A DNA stretch of 64,000 nucleotides. Source: Pseudomonas brassicacearum. GTDB lineage: Bacteria; Pseudomonadota; Gammaproteobacteria; Pseudomonadales; Pseudomonadaceae. A model generated the notes under the pieces. That model saw only the letters and a list, made by a program, of their open reading frames with translations. It was not told where the DNA came from and did not search any database. The translations under genes were made by a program, and so were the position numbers. The DNA is taken from contig NZ_MOBJ01000014.1 of assembly GCF_003732225.1 (NCBI RefSeq), forward strand, positions 310,001 through 374,000, read 5' to 3'. This document shows, in pieces, positions 41,429-50,352 of this stretch; position 1 is the first letter of the stretch, and each line of letters starts with the position of its first letter.

Positions 41429-42613
41429 ATGCGTGAAGTAGTGATCGTCGATAGCGTGAGAACCGGACTGGCCAAATCCTTTCGCGGCAAGTTCAACCAG
41501 ACGCGTCCGGACGACATGGCAGCCCATTGCGTCAACGCGTTGCTTGCGCGCAACGACATCGACCCGGCCAGCGTCGAGGATTGCATTGTTGGCGCCGGCT
41601 CCAACGAAGGTGCCCAGGGGTTCAACATTGGTCGCAACGTGGCGGTGCTCTCGCATTTGGGCATCGGCACCGGCGGTATGACCCTCAACCGCTTCTGCTC
41701 CTCGGGCTTGCAGGCGATTGCCATCGCGGCCAACCAGATTGCTTCGGGTTGCAGCGACATCATCGTTGCCGGCGGTGTCGAGTCGATCAGCCTGACCATG
41801 AAAAGCGTCAACACCGACAACCTGATCAACCCGTTGCTCAAGGAGCAGGTGCCCGGCATCTACTTCCCGATGGGCCAGACCGCGGAAATCGTCGCCCGTC
41901 GCTACAACGTCAGCCGCGAAGAGCAGGACCGCTACGCCCTGCAAAGCCAGTTGCGCACTGCCCAGGCGCAGGCCATGGGATTGTTCAACGATGAAATCGT
42001 GCCGATGGCGGTGAAGTACAAGGTCGAGGACAAAAACACCGGTCAGGTGCAGATCCTGGAAGGCATTGTCGATCGCGATGACTGCAACCGTCCGGACACC
42101 ACCTACGAAAGCTTGGCGGGACTGAAGCCGGTGTTTGCCGAAGACGGTTCGGTCACGGCCGGCAACTCTTCGCAACTGTCTGACGGCGCTTCGATGACTC
42201 TGGTGATGAGCCTGGAAAAAGCACTACAGCTGGGACTGAAGCCGAAAGCCTTCTTCCGTGGTTTCACCGTTGCCGGTTGCGCTCCGGACGAAATGGGCAT
42301 CGGTCCGGTGTTTTCAGTGCCAAAACTACTCAAGGCCAAAGGCTTGCAGGTGGCGGATATCGATCTGTGGGAGCTCAACGAAGCCTTTGCTTCGCAGTGC
42401 CTGTACAGCCGCAATCGCCTGGAAATCGACAACGAGAAATACAACGTCAATGGTGGTTCGATTTCGATTGGTCACCCGTTCGGCATGACCGGTTCGCGTC
42501 AGGTCGGCCATCTGGTGCGCGAACTGCAACGGCGTAACGTGCGTTACGGCATCGTGACCATGTGCGTGGGCGGCGGGATGGGCGCTACGGGATTGTTTGA
42601 AGCGGTGCGTTAA
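41429..42613 (+). CDS. acetyl-CoA acyltransferase (thiolase)
   Basis: A thiolase of 394 residues, the usual length. The three active-site motifs are intact: Cys90 in NRFCSSGLQAIA, His349 in SISIGHPFGMTG, and Cys379 in TMCVGGGMGATGLFE. NEAFA near 317 is also present. The sequence suits a FadA-like or acetoacetyl-CoA thiolase; without a linked FadB it may serve beta-oxidation of a particular substrate. The ATG at 41429 has GAGG upstream and is preferred to one 12 bases earlier. It is a single gene, followed by a REPIN. Confidence 0.92.
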   Translation: MREVVIVDSVRTGLAKSFRGKFNQTRPDDMAAHCVNALLARNDIDPASVEDCIVGAGSNEGAQGFNIGRNVAVLSHLGIGTGGMTLNRFCSSGLQAIAIAANQIASGCSDIIVAGGVESISLTMKSVNTDNLINPLLKEQVPGIYFPMGQTAEIVARRYNVSREEQDRYALQSQLRTAQAQAMGLFNDEIVPMAVKYKVEDKNTGQVQILEGIVDRDDCNRPDTTYESLAGLKPVFAEDGSVTAGNSSQLSDGASMTLVMSLEKALQLGLKPKAFFRGFTVAGCAPDEMGIGPVFSVPKLLKAKGLQVADIDLWELNEAFASQCLYSRNRLEIDNEKYNVNGGSISIGHPFGMTGSRQVGHLVRELQRRNVRYGIVTMCVGGGMGATGLFEAVR

Positions 42614-42644
42614 GCCTGGAATGTGCAGCGCCTGTTAAATCGCC

Positions 42645-42708
42645 ATCGCGAGCCAGCTCGCTCCCACAAGGACCGCACAAAACCTGTGGGAGCGAGCTTG
42701 CTCGCGAT
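42645..42708. repeat. REPIN, family B
   Basis: Arms ATCGCGAGCCAGCTCGCTCCC (one change) and complement across about 17 bases, between the thiolase gene and the convergent small gene. Confidence 0.85.
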
Positions 42709-42725
42709 GAAGGCAGCGCAGATAT

Positions 42726-42926
42726 TCAGCTAATACGTTCGTGGCTCATTAGCTGCACCCGCTCGATGTACGCATGAATTTCCCGCTCGGCCGCTGCATG
42801 GCTGGTGAACGGTCCTTCCTGGGTGTTCTCCCGGGTACTGAAATACAAATCACCATTCACCCGACACATCCGGTCACTGCGAAAGTGCGTGGCAGGGGCG
42901 GTGTCTTGGGCACGCATGCCGTACAT
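42726..42926 (-). CDS. small conserved Pseudomonas protein (probably DUF6316)
   Basis: 66 residues: MYGMRAQDTAPATHFRSDRM, then VNGDLYFSTRENTQEGPF and a C-terminal helix AAEREIHAYIERVQ. I believe this is the DUF6316 type, but that name is from memory. The CRVNGDLYFSTRE-GPF pattern suggests a small beta-hairpin domain before a helix. It is soluble and without catalytic motif. It starts with GGAG (complement of ctcc near 42932) upstream. It stands alone between a REPIN and the EamA gene. Function unknown. Confidence 0.7.
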   Translation of the reverse strand: MYGMRAQDTAPATHFRSDRMCRVNGDLYFSTRENTQEGPFTSHAAAEREIHAYIERVQLMSHERIS

Positions 42927-43137
42927 GGCGGTCTCCTTGAGTGGATCCTGAAGGTCGAAACAAAATCAGCTTATGTCTGAATCACTTGAGGTGCCTGACC
43001 ATCCGATCAGTGGCAGACCGTCAATTTATCGGTACGACCGATACAGTCTCATTTACGGCTTCTCCCCAACTGTCCCTGTGTGATGCCTCGACGGCAGCCT
43101 AGAATGGCTTTTCTCGCTGTCAGCCTTTGGGGTTCCC

Positions 43138-44100
43138 ATGCATATTTCGTCCGGTCGCTGGGTATATGGTCTGTTCCTCGCCTTGCTGACTGCGTTTTTG
43201 TGGGGAATCCTGCCGATCAAACTCAAGCAAGTGCTGCTGGTGATGGACCCGGTCACGGTGACCTGGTTTCGACTGATGGTGTCCGGCGGTTTGCTTTTCC
43301 TTTACCTGACGGCGACCAAACGTCTGCCGAGCCGACGAGCACTCGGCCCTAAAGGTGGCTGGTTGGTGCTGATGGCGGTACTCGGGCTGGTGGGCAATTA
43401 CGTGTTGTACCTGATGGGCCTGAACCTGCTTAGCCCGGGGACCGCGCAATTGGTTGTGCAGATGGGCCCGATCCTGTTGCTCATCGCCAGTCTGTTTGTG
43501 TTCAAGGAGCGTTTCAGCCTGGGGCAGGGGATTGGCCTGCTGGTGCTGTTGCTGGGCTTTGGGCTGTTTTTCAATCAGCGGCTGAGCGAGTTGTTGACGT
43601 CATTGAGTGATTACACCGCGGGCGTGCTGCTGGTGCTGGCGGCGTCGACCGTCTGGACCTTTTATGCGCTGGGCCAGAAGCAACTGCTGACGGTCTGGAA
43701 CTCGTTGCAGGTGATGATGGTGATCTACCTGTTTTGCGCCTTGTTGCTGACGCCGTGGGTGCATCCACTGGAAGCTTTGCAATTGAGCCCGCTGCAAGGT
43801 TGGTTGCTGCTCGCGTGCTGCCTGAACACACTGATTGCCTACGGCGCTTTTGCCGAGGCGCTGGCCCATTGGGAAGCGTCGCGGGTGAGTGCGACGCTGG
43901 CGATCACCCCGTTGGTGACCTTCGCCGCCGTGGCGCTGGCCGCCTGGTTATGGCCCGATTATGTGCAGGCCGAACAGATCAACCGTTTGGCGTACGGCGG
44001 GGCAGTGCTGGTGGTGCTGGGTTCGGCGCTGGTCGCGTTGGGGCCGTCGCTGATTGCCGGGCTCAGGGCCCGGCGGATGCGGGCTGCGGTCAGCCGATAG
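43138..44100 (+). CDS. EamA/DMT family transporter
   Basis: An inner-membrane transporter of the drug/metabolite superfamily with ten predicted helices in 320 residues, made of two five-helix EamA repeats (about 10-145 and 160-300). Landmarks are LLTAFLWGILPIKLKQVL at the start, TVTWFRLMVSGGLLFLYL, and AYGAFAEALAHWEASRVSATLAITPLVTF in the second repeat. It may export amino acids or other metabolites, but the substrate is unknown. The ATG at 43138 follows GGGG. It is a single gene. Confidence 0.9.
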   Translation: MHISSGRWVYGLFLALLTAFLWGILPIKLKQVLLVMDPVTVTWFRLMVSGGLLFLYLTATKRLPSRRALGPKGGWLVLMAVLGLVGNYVLYLMGLNLLSPGTAQLVVQMGPILLLIASLFVFKERFSLGQGIGLLVLLLGFGLFFNQRLSELLTSLSDYTAGVLLVLAASTVWTFYALGQKQLLTVWNSLQVMMVIYLFCALLLTPWVHPLEALQLSPLQGWLLLACCLNTLIAYGAFAEALAHWEASRVSATLAITPLVTFAAVALAAWLWPDYVQAEQINRLAYGGAVLVVLGSALVALGPSLIAGLRARRMRAAVSR

Positions 44101-44115
44101 ACCGCGTCATCGTTC

Positions 44116-44190
44116 ATCGCGAGCAAGCTCGCTCCCACATTGGAATTGTGGTGTATGCAAAACTACTGTGGGAGCGAGCTTGCTCGCGAT
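44116..44190. repeat. REPIN, family B
   Basis: Standard arms. The centre, read on the minus strand, resembles the centres at 10.8 and 14.3 kb (ACACCACAATTCCAATG). It lies between the convergent EamA and fumC genes. Confidence 0.87.
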
Positions 44191-44223
44191 GACTGACTGC
44201 CGGGCGCTAAATAACGTTCAGAT

Positions 44224-45618
44224 TCACCCCTGCTTGCCAGCCTCCAGCATGTTCTCCGGCCGTACCCAGGCATCGAACTGCTCATCCGTCAGATAACCCA
44301 ACTGCAACGCCGCCTCGCGCAGGGTCAGCCCTTCGCCGTAGGCTTTCTTGGCGATTTCGGCGGATTTGTCGTAACCGATGTGCGGGTTCAGCGCTGTCAC
44401 CAGCATCAAACCGCGTTCCAGATGCGCCGCCATCTGCTCGGCGTCCGGCTCCAGGCCTGCGATGCAATGCTGCTGGAAGTTGCTGCAGCCATCGCCCAGC
44501 AAGCGGATCGATTGCAGCAGGTTGTGAATGATCACCGGTTTGAACACGTTCAGTTGCAGGTGACCCTGGCTGGCCGCGAAACCAATCGCCACGTCGTTGC
44601 CCAGCACCTGACAGGCGAGCATCGACAGCGCTTCGCACTGAGTCGGGTTGACCTTGCCGGGCATGATCGAACTGCCGGGCTCGTTGGCGGGCAGCTTGAC
44701 CTCGGCAAAACCGGCCCGTGGCCCGGAGCCCAGCAAGCGCAGGTCGTTGGCGATTTTCATCAGCGTCACGGCGAGGGTTTTCAGTGCGCCGGACAGGGTG
44801 GTCAGTGGCTCATGCCCGGCCAGCGCGGCAAACTTGTTCGGCGCGGTGATAAACGGCAGGCCGGAGAGGGCGGCCAGTTCAGACGCAATCGCCTCGCCAA
44901 AACCATGCGGCGAATTGAGGCCGGTGCCTACTGCGGTTCCGCCCTGAGCCAGCTCGCAGACGGCCGGCAAGGCGCTGCGGATCGCTCGTTCGGCGTAGTC
45001 GAGCTGCGCGATGAAGGCTGAAAGCTCCTGGCCGAAAGTGATCGGCGTGGCATCCATCAAGTGCGTGCGACCGGTCTTCACCAGATTCATGTGTCGGGCG
45101 GCCAGCTCTGCCAAACCTCCGGAGAGTTCAGCGATCGCCGGCAACAGATGCTGTTGCACGGCCTGCACCGTGGCGATGTGCATGGCGGTGGGGAAGCTGT
45201 CGTTGGAACTCTGCGAGCGATTGACGTGATCGTTGGGGTGCACCGGAACCTTGCCGCCACGGGGATTGCCGGCCAGTTCGTTGGCGCGACCGGCGATCAC
45301 TTCGTTGACGTTCATGTTGCTTTGGGTGCCGCTGCCGGTCTGCCAGACCACCAGCGGGAACTGGTCATCATGCTGGCCATCGAGCACTTCGTCGGCCGCC
45401 TGTTCGATCAGTCGGGCAATGTCGGCCGGCAGATCACCGTTGCGATCATTGACCCGTGCTGCAGCTTTCTTGATCAGCGCCAGGGCGTGCAATACAGCCA
45501 GCGGCATGCGTTCGTTACCGATCGCAAAGTTGATCAGCGAGCGCTGCGTCTGTGCGCCCCAGTAGGCTTCATCCGGGACTTCCACCTGGCCAAGGCTGTC
45601 GGTTTCGATACGGCTCAT
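44224..45618 (-). CDS. fumC: class II fumarate hydratase
   Basis: Interconverts fumarate and malate in the TCA cycle without an iron-sulfur cluster, so it works under iron limitation or oxidative stress. The 464 residues contain the superfamily signature GSSIMPGKVNPTQCEA near 318-333, plus QTGSGTQSNMNVNEV near 97-111 and KTGRTHLMDATPITFGQE. All are intact. It is divergent from the DUF2059 gene over about 190 bases. In other pseudomonads fumC is part of a Fur-controlled sodA operon; here no sodA is next to it, so this may be a second copy. Confidence 0.95.
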   Translation of the reverse strand: MSRIETDSLGQVEVPDEAYWGAQTQRSLINFAIGNERMPLAVLHALALIKKAAARVNDRNGDLPADIARLIEQAADEVLDGQHDDQFPLVVWQTGSGTQSNMNVNEVIAGRANELAGNPRGGKVPVHPNDHVNRSQSSNDSFPTAMHIATVQAVQQHLLPAIAELSGGLAELAARHMNLVKTGRTHLMDATPITFGQELSAFIAQLDYAERAIRSALPAVCELAQGGTAVGTGLNSPHGFGEAIASELAALSGLPFITAPNKFAALAGHEPLTTLSGALKTLAVTLMKIANDLRLLGSGPRAGFAEVKLPANEPGSSIMPGKVNPTQCEALSMLACQVLGNDVAIGFAASQGHLQLNVFKPVIIHNLLQSIRLLGDGCSNFQQHCIAGLEPDAEQMAAHLERGLMLVTALNPHIGYDKSAEIAKKAYGEGLTLREAALQLGYLTDEQFDAWVRPENMLEAGKQG

Positions 45619-45809
45619 GGATCACCTTCCTTTAGTCTGATAGCGCAGTTTAGGCCGTGATTGGCGCTTGAGGTTCCATCAGTCGTTTTTTCTACCGTTC
45701 GGCCCTGCAAATCAGGCCTGGCAAGGGGGAGGGGTTGAGCGCATGAGTTTTTTAGGCGCAGAATGGCCACCCTTGGGGTTTTACCTCGCCTGCTAGAATA
45801 GGAAACTCG

Positions 45810-46334
45810 ATGACTCGTCTTCGTGCCATCTGTACCGCGGTTGCTCTGGTCTGTGCCAGCGGCCAGGTTTTCGCCGATACCGCCAGCCACAACGCCAGTG
45901 CCGAAGCGTTCCTGACCCTGGCGCACGCTGACAAACTGGGCACTCCGGTGTACATGCAAGTGCAGCAAATGTTCGCTCAGCGCTTTGAACAAACCAAAGC
46001 GCCGGAATCGAAAAGAGCCCTGCTGGAAACCTACCAGGCCAAGGCCAACGCAGCTCTGGACGCGGCCATTGGCTGGAACAAGCTGAAGCCGGACATGGTC
46101 AAGCTCTACACCACCAACTTCAGCGAATCCGAGCTCAAGGACCTGGTCGCGTTCTACCAGTCGCCACTGGGCAAGAAAGTCCTGGAAAAAATGCCTCAGC
46201 TGACTCAGCAATCGGCCCAGATGACTCAAGCCAAACTGGAAAGCGCGGTGCCTGTGGTCAACAAGCTGCTGTCTGACATGACTGCCGAGCTGACGCCGAA
46301 AGACGCCGCCGCTCCAGCCAAGAAAAAGCCTTGA
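45810..46334 (+). CDS. DUF2059 periplasmic protein
   Basis: A 174-residue protein with a clear signal peptide (MTRLRAICTAVALVCASGQVFA, cleavage before Asp-Thr). The mature part is helical: ...LTLAHADKLGTPVYMQVQQMFAQRF near 36-60, then the DUF2059 signature LKDLVAFYQSPLGKKVLEKMPQLTQQS near 109-135. It ends in a Lys/Ala-rich tail (KKKP). It should be periplasmic. Homologues are common next to bolA-type genes; here the BolA gene follows after 13 bases, so they are cotranscribed. Function unknown. A TAGAAT box lies just upstream but too close to the start to be a normal -10. Confidence 0.88.
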   Translation: MTRLRAICTAVALVCASGQVFADTASHNASAEAFLTLAHADKLGTPVYMQVQQMFAQRFEQTKAPESKRALLETYQAKANAALDAAIGWNKLKPDMVKLYTTNFSESELKDLVAFYQSPLGKKVLEKMPQLTQQSAQMTQAKLESAVPVVNKLLSDMTAELTPKDAAAPAKKKP

Positions 46335-46347
46335 GCGGAGCCCCGCA

Positions 46348-46647
46348 ATGACCATGCAACAACGTATTGAATCGGCACTGAACGCTTTGCAGCCCGCGCA
46401 TCTGGATGTGCTGGACGAAAGCCATATGCACAGCCGTGGGTTGCAAACCCACTTCAAGGCCGTGGTGGTCAGCGAGCAATTTGCCGGGCTCAACAGCGTC
46501 AAGCGCCACCAGAAGGTCTACGCCACGTTGGGTGACCTGATGGGCGAGTTCCATGCGTTGGCGCTGCATACGTACACGCCTGAAGAATGGGCGAAGACCG
46601 GCGCGGCACCTGCCTCGCCGACCTGCGCTGGCGGCAGCAAGCATTAA
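46348..46647 (+). CDS. BolA family protein
   Basis: A 99-residue protein of the BolA family, with the VLDESHMHSRGLQTHFKAVVVSEQFAGLNSVKRHQKVYATLGDLM block that includes the conserved HxHHR/ SHMH loop and the FxGxxxxxRHRxVY region. The C-terminal His/Thr part (HALALHTYTPEEW) is also typical. BolA proteins pair with monothiol glutaredoxins and bind iron-sulfur clusters or act on transcription; this protein is closest to the canonical BolA rather than IbaG in length. It is cotranscribed with the DUF2059 gene and ends before a terminator. Confidence 0.9.
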   Translation: MTMQQRIESALNALQPAHLDVLDESHMHSRGLQTHFKAVVVSEQFAGLNSVKRHQKVYATLGDLMGEFHALALHTYTPEEWAKTGAAPASPTCAGGSKH

Positions 46648-46672
46648 GCTTCGGTTTTTTGTTAGAATCCGC

Positions 46673-46703
46673 AACGCGCCGCTTAGCCGGCGCGTTTTTT
46701 TTT
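46673..46703 (+). terminator. rho-independent terminator after the bolA-type gene
   Basis: AACGCGCCG, a 6-base loop and CGGCGCGTT followed by a T-run, just upstream of trhO. Confidence 0.85.
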
Positions 46704-46750
46704 CGCATCCGGTTCACCCCTTACGCGGGTAGCCACCTGGAGAATCACCC

Positions 46751-47692
46751 ATGACACAACAGATTGTCGTGGCGGCACTGTATAAGTTCGTCACCCTTGA
46801 AGATTACGTCGCCCTGCGCGAGCCACTGTTGCAGGCGATGGTCGACAACGGCATCAAAGGCACTTTGCTGATTGCCGAAGAAGGCATCAACGGCACGGTT
46901 TCCGGTAGCCGCGAAGGCATCGACGGGCTGATGGCCTGGCTCAAGAACGACCCGCGCATGGACGACATCGACCACAAAGAGTCGTACTGCGATGAGCAGC
47001 CGTTCTACCGCACCAAGGTCAAGCTCAAGAAAGAAATCGTCACCCTGGGTGTTGAAGGCGTCGATCCGAACAAGAAGGTCGGCACCTACGTTAACCCGCA
47101 GAACTGGAATGCCTTGATCAGCGATCCTGAAGTGCTGCTGATCGATACCCGCAACGACTACGAAGTTTCGATCGGCACGTTCGAGGGTGCGATCGATCCG
47201 AAAACCACCAGTTTTCGCGAATTCCCAGACTACATCAAAGCCAACTTCGACCCGGCCAAACACAAGAAAGTCGCGATGTTCTGCACCGGCGGCATTCGTT
47301 GTGAAAAGGCTTCGAGCTACATGCTCAGCCAGGGCTTCGATGAAGTCTTCCACCTCAAGGGCGGGATCCTGAAGTACCTCGAAGAGGTGCCGAAGGAAGA
47401 AACCAAATGGCAGGGCGACTGCTTCGTGTTCGATAACCGCGTCACCGTTCGCCATGACTTGAGCGAAGGCGACTACGATCAATGTCATGCCTGTCGTACG
47501 CCAGTGAGCGTCGAAGACCGTGCATCCGAGCACTATGTCGCTGGCATCAGTTGCCCGCATTGCTGGGATAAGCTGAGTGAGAAGACCCGCCGCAGTGCGA
47601 TCGACCGGCAGAAACAGATCGAACTGGCCAAGGCCCGTAATCAGCCGCACCCAATTGGTTACAACTACAAGCAATCCAACACCGAGGCCTGA
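46751..47692 (+). CDS. trhO: tRNA uridine(34) hydroxylase TrhO (rhodanese-related)
   Basis: Hydroxylates U34 in some tRNAs using molecular oxygen, a prephenate-independent route to cmo5U precursors. The 313 residues comprise an N-terminal acylphosphatase-like domain (EEGINGTVSGS near 43-53), a rhodanese domain with the active Cys178 in FCTGGIRCEK, and a C-terminal region with zinc-type cysteines (CHACRTPVS; CPHCWDK). Length and motifs match E. coli YceA. The ATG at 46751 follows GGAG. It is followed after three bases by the DsbA-like gene, forming an operon with the ABC exporter. Confidence 0.93.
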   Translation: MTQQIVVAALYKFVTLEDYVALREPLLQAMVDNGIKGTLLIAEEGINGTVSGSREGIDGLMAWLKNDPRMDDIDHKESYCDEQPFYRTKVKLKKEIVTLGVEGVDPNKKVGTYVNPQNWNALISDPEVLLIDTRNDYEVSIGTFEGAIDPKTTSFREFPDYIKANFDPAKHKKVAMFCTGGIRCEKASSYMLSQGFDEVFHLKGGILKYLEEVPKEETKWQGDCFVFDNRVTVRHDLSEGDYDQCHACRTPVSVEDRASEHYVAGISCPHCWDKLSEKTRRSAIDRQKQIELAKARNQPHPIGYNYKQSNTEA

Positions 47693-47695
47693 ACC

Positions 47696-48331
47696 ATGTC
47701 CGCGCGCCTGCTCTATGTAATGGATCCGATGTGTTCCTGGTGCTGGGGCTTCGCTCCGGTGGCCGAGGCCCTGGTCGAGCAGGCGCAGGCCGCGGGCGTT
47801 GAAGTGCATCTGGTGGTCGGCGGTTTGCGCACAGGCAGTGGTGCGGCGCTGGAACCCACCACTCGGCGCTACATTCTCGAACACTGGCAGGCGGTCACCG
47901 AGGCCACCGGCCAGCCGTTCAAGTTCGAAGGCGCGCTGCCCGATGGTTTTGTCTACGACACTGAACCTGCCTGCCGCGCACTGGTGACAGCGCGCAGTCT
48001 GGCGCCGGATTGCGCGTGGAAACTGCTTAAACTCATTCAGCACGCCTTTTATGCCGAGGGCCGTGACGTCACCCGCGCCAGCGTGTTGGTGGAGTTGGCC
48101 GAGCAAGCCGGTTTGCCACGTATCGAGTTCGCGGCAGCCTTCGACCGTGCCGATCAGCACGCGGCCACGGCGGCAGACTTCACCTGGGTTCAGGATTTGG
48201 GCATCGCCGGGTTCCCGACCTTGCTGGCCGAGCGCAATGGTCAACTGGCACTGTTGACCAATGGCTATCAACCGCTCAGCGAGCTGTCACCGTTGCTCGG
48301 TCGCTGGCTGGAGCGCGCCGCCTGTGTATGA
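47696..48331 (+). CDS. DsbA-family thioredoxin-like protein
   Basis: A 211-residue protein of the DsbA-like fold: the active site CSWC (Cys13, Cys16) in YVMDPMCSWCWGF is followed by a long helical insert and the cis-Pro loop GIAGFPTLL. It has no signal peptide, so it is cytoplasmic and belongs to the FrnE/2-hydroxychromene isomerase-like part of the family rather than to periplasmic DsbA. It starts three bases after trhO and its stop overlaps the GTG of the ABC exporter by eight bases. The role is unknown; a redox partner to neighbours is possible. Confidence 0.87.
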   Translation: MSARLLYVMDPMCSWCWGFAPVAEALVEQAQAAGVEVHLVVGGLRTGSGAALEPTTRRYILEHWQAVTEATGQPFKFEGALPDGFVYDTEPACRALVTARSLAPDCAWKLLKLIQHAFYAEGRDVTRASVLVELAEQAGLPRIEFAAAFDRADQHAATAADFTWVQDLGIAGFPTLLAERNGQLALLTNGYQPLSELSPLLGRWLERAACV

Positions 48332-50141
48332 CCGGCCCGATGATGTGCAGCAACCCAAGCGGGTCGATCGGCTGAGTTGGGCGGAAATCCGTCGTCTGGC
48401 GCTTCACCATAAAAAATCCCTGTGGATCGCCAACGGCGTCGCTGTACTGGCGACCCTGTGCAGCGTGCCGATTCCCTTGCTGTTGCCGCTACTGGTGGAC
48501 GAAGTGCTGCTGGGGCATGGCGACGCGGCACTGAAAGTCATGAATCACGTGCTGCCGGCCGGCTGGCAAAGCGCCGCTGGCTACATCGGTTTGATGTTGC
48601 TGGTGACCTTGACCCTGCGTTGCGGTGCGTTGATGTTCAACGTCTTGCAGGCACGCCTGTTTGCCGGATTGGCCAAGGACATCGTCTACCGCATTCGCGT
48701 GCGACTGATCGAGCGACTCAAGCGTATTTCCCTCGGTGAATATGAAAGCCTGGGCAGCGGAACGGTGACCACGCACCTGGTCACCGACCTGGACACGCTC
48801 GATAAATTCGTCGGTGAAACCCTCAGCCGTTTTCTGGTAGCGATGCTGACGCTGGTCGGCACGGCGGGCATTCTGGTCTGGATGCACTGGAAACTGGCGC
48901 TGCTGATTCTGCTGTTCAATCCACTGGTGATCTACGCCACGGTGCAATTGGGCAAGCGGGTCAAACACCTGAAAAAGCTCGAGAACGACAGCACCTCCCG
49001 GTTCACCCAGGCGCTGACCGAAACCCTGGATGCGATTCAGGAAATCCGCGCTGGCAACCGTCAGGGTTTTTTCCTTGGACGACTGGGGATGCGGGCGCAA
49101 GAAGTGCGCAACTACGCCATCAACTCACAGTGGAAAAGCGACGCTTCAAGCCGCGCCAGCGGTTTGTTGTTCCAGTTCGGCATCGATATCTTTCGCGCCG
49201 CTGCGATGCTCACCGTGCTGTTCTCCGACCTGTCCATCGGCCAGATGCTTGCGGTGTTCAGCTACCTCTGGTTCATGATCGGGCCGGTCGAGCAGCTGCT
49301 GAATCTGCAATACGCTTATTACGCGGCCGGTGGTGCGCTGACGCGAATCAACGAGTTGTTGTCGCGTGACGATGAGCCGCAGTACCCAGGTGGCGTCGAC
49401 CCGTTCAAGGGGCGCGAGACGGTGGGCATCGAGGTGCAAGGCTTGAGTTTCGGCTACGGCGGTGAGCTGGTGCTGGACAAGATGAACCTGTCCATCGCCC
49501 CTGGTGAGAAAGTCGCGATCGTCGGCGCCAGCGGCGGCGGTAAAAGCACGCTGGTGCAATTGCTGTTGGGGCTCTATACGCCGCAGGCGGGCTGCATCCG
49601 TTTTGGTGGCGCGACTCAAGAGGAAGTCGGCCTGGAAACCGTGCGCGAGAATGTCGCGGTGGTTTTGCAGCATCCGGCACTGTTCAACGACACCATCCGG
49701 GCCAACCTGAGCATGGGCCGCGAACGCAGCGACGAAGCTTGCTGGCAGGCGCTGGAAATCGCCCAGCTCGACGCTACGGTCAAGGCGTTGCCGCAAGGGC
49801 TGGACAGCATCGTTGGCCGCTCCGGTGTGCGCTTGTCCGGTGGCCAACGCCAACGCCTGGCCATTGCGCGCATGGTGCTGGCGGAGCCGAAGGTCGTGGT
49901 CCTCGATGAAGCGACCTCGGCGCTGGATGCCGCCACCGAATACAACCTCCATCAAGCACTGGCGCGGTTTCTCAGCGGTCGAACGACACTGATCATTGCC
50001 CACCGGTTATCGGCGGTAAAACAGGCGGATCGCGTGCTGGTGTTCGATGGTGGCCAGATTGCCGAAGATGGCGACCATCAGCAGTTGATTGCCGATGGTG
50101 GTTTATACGCCAAGCTTTATGGGCATTTGCAGCAGCTTTAG
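48324..50141 (+). CDS. ABC exporter (fused membrane and ATPase domains)
   Basis: A half-transporter with six membrane helices (within 30-320) and an ATPase domain: Walker A GASGGGKST near 401-409, signature LSGGQRQRLAIARM, Walker B VVVLDEATSALD, and the H-loop IIAHRLS. It works as a dimer to export a lipid, peptide or drug. I propose GTG at 48324 (YDRPDDVQQPKR) as start, overlapping the DsbA-like stop by eight bases; the frame stays open further left but only over the previous gene. It is the last gene of the trhO operon. The substrate is unknown. Confidence 0.9.
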   Translation: MYDRPDDVQQPKRVDRLSWAEIRRLALHHKKSLWIANGVAVLATLCSVPIPLLLPLLVDEVLLGHGDAALKVMNHVLPAGWQSAAGYIGLMLLVTLTLRCGALMFNVLQARLFAGLAKDIVYRIRVRLIERLKRISLGEYESLGSGTVTTHLVTDLDTLDKFVGETLSRFLVAMLTLVGTAGILVWMHWKLALLILLFNPLVIYATVQLGKRVKHLKKLENDSTSRFTQALTETLDAIQEIRAGNRQGFFLGRLGMRAQEVRNYAINSQWKSDASSRASGLLFQFGIDIFRAAAMLTVLFSDLSIGQMLAVFSYLWFMIGPVEQLLNLQYAYYAAGGALTRINELLSRDDEPQYPGGVDPFKGRETVGIEVQGLSFGYGGELVLDKMNLSIAPGEKVAIVGASGGGKSTLVQLLLGLYTPQAGCIRFGGATQEEVGLETVRENVAVVLQHPALFNDTIRANLSMGRERSDEACWQALEIAQLDATVKALPQGLDSIVGRSGVRLSGGQRQRLAIARMVLAEPKVVVLDEATSALDAATEYNLHQALARFLSGRTTLIIAHRLSAVKQADRVLVFDGGQIAEDGDHQQLIADGGLYAKLYGHLQQL

Positions 50142-50352
50142 CAACCTTGAGTTTTGCCCGGATTTCTGTGCTTATTGATCAGATGCCCTTTTGGGGAATC
50201 AGGCTTGTGCACCCTCTGATTGTTACGTAGTCCCTAAAACGATCTTGATCGAAGCCTAATGTCTTCGAAAAATTGAAAATTAGCCTAGTCTGTGCTGTTA
50301 GGAGTGGAATTCTCTCGGGTGTTCATCAGGCAGTGCTAGTGCAAGGGACCTC

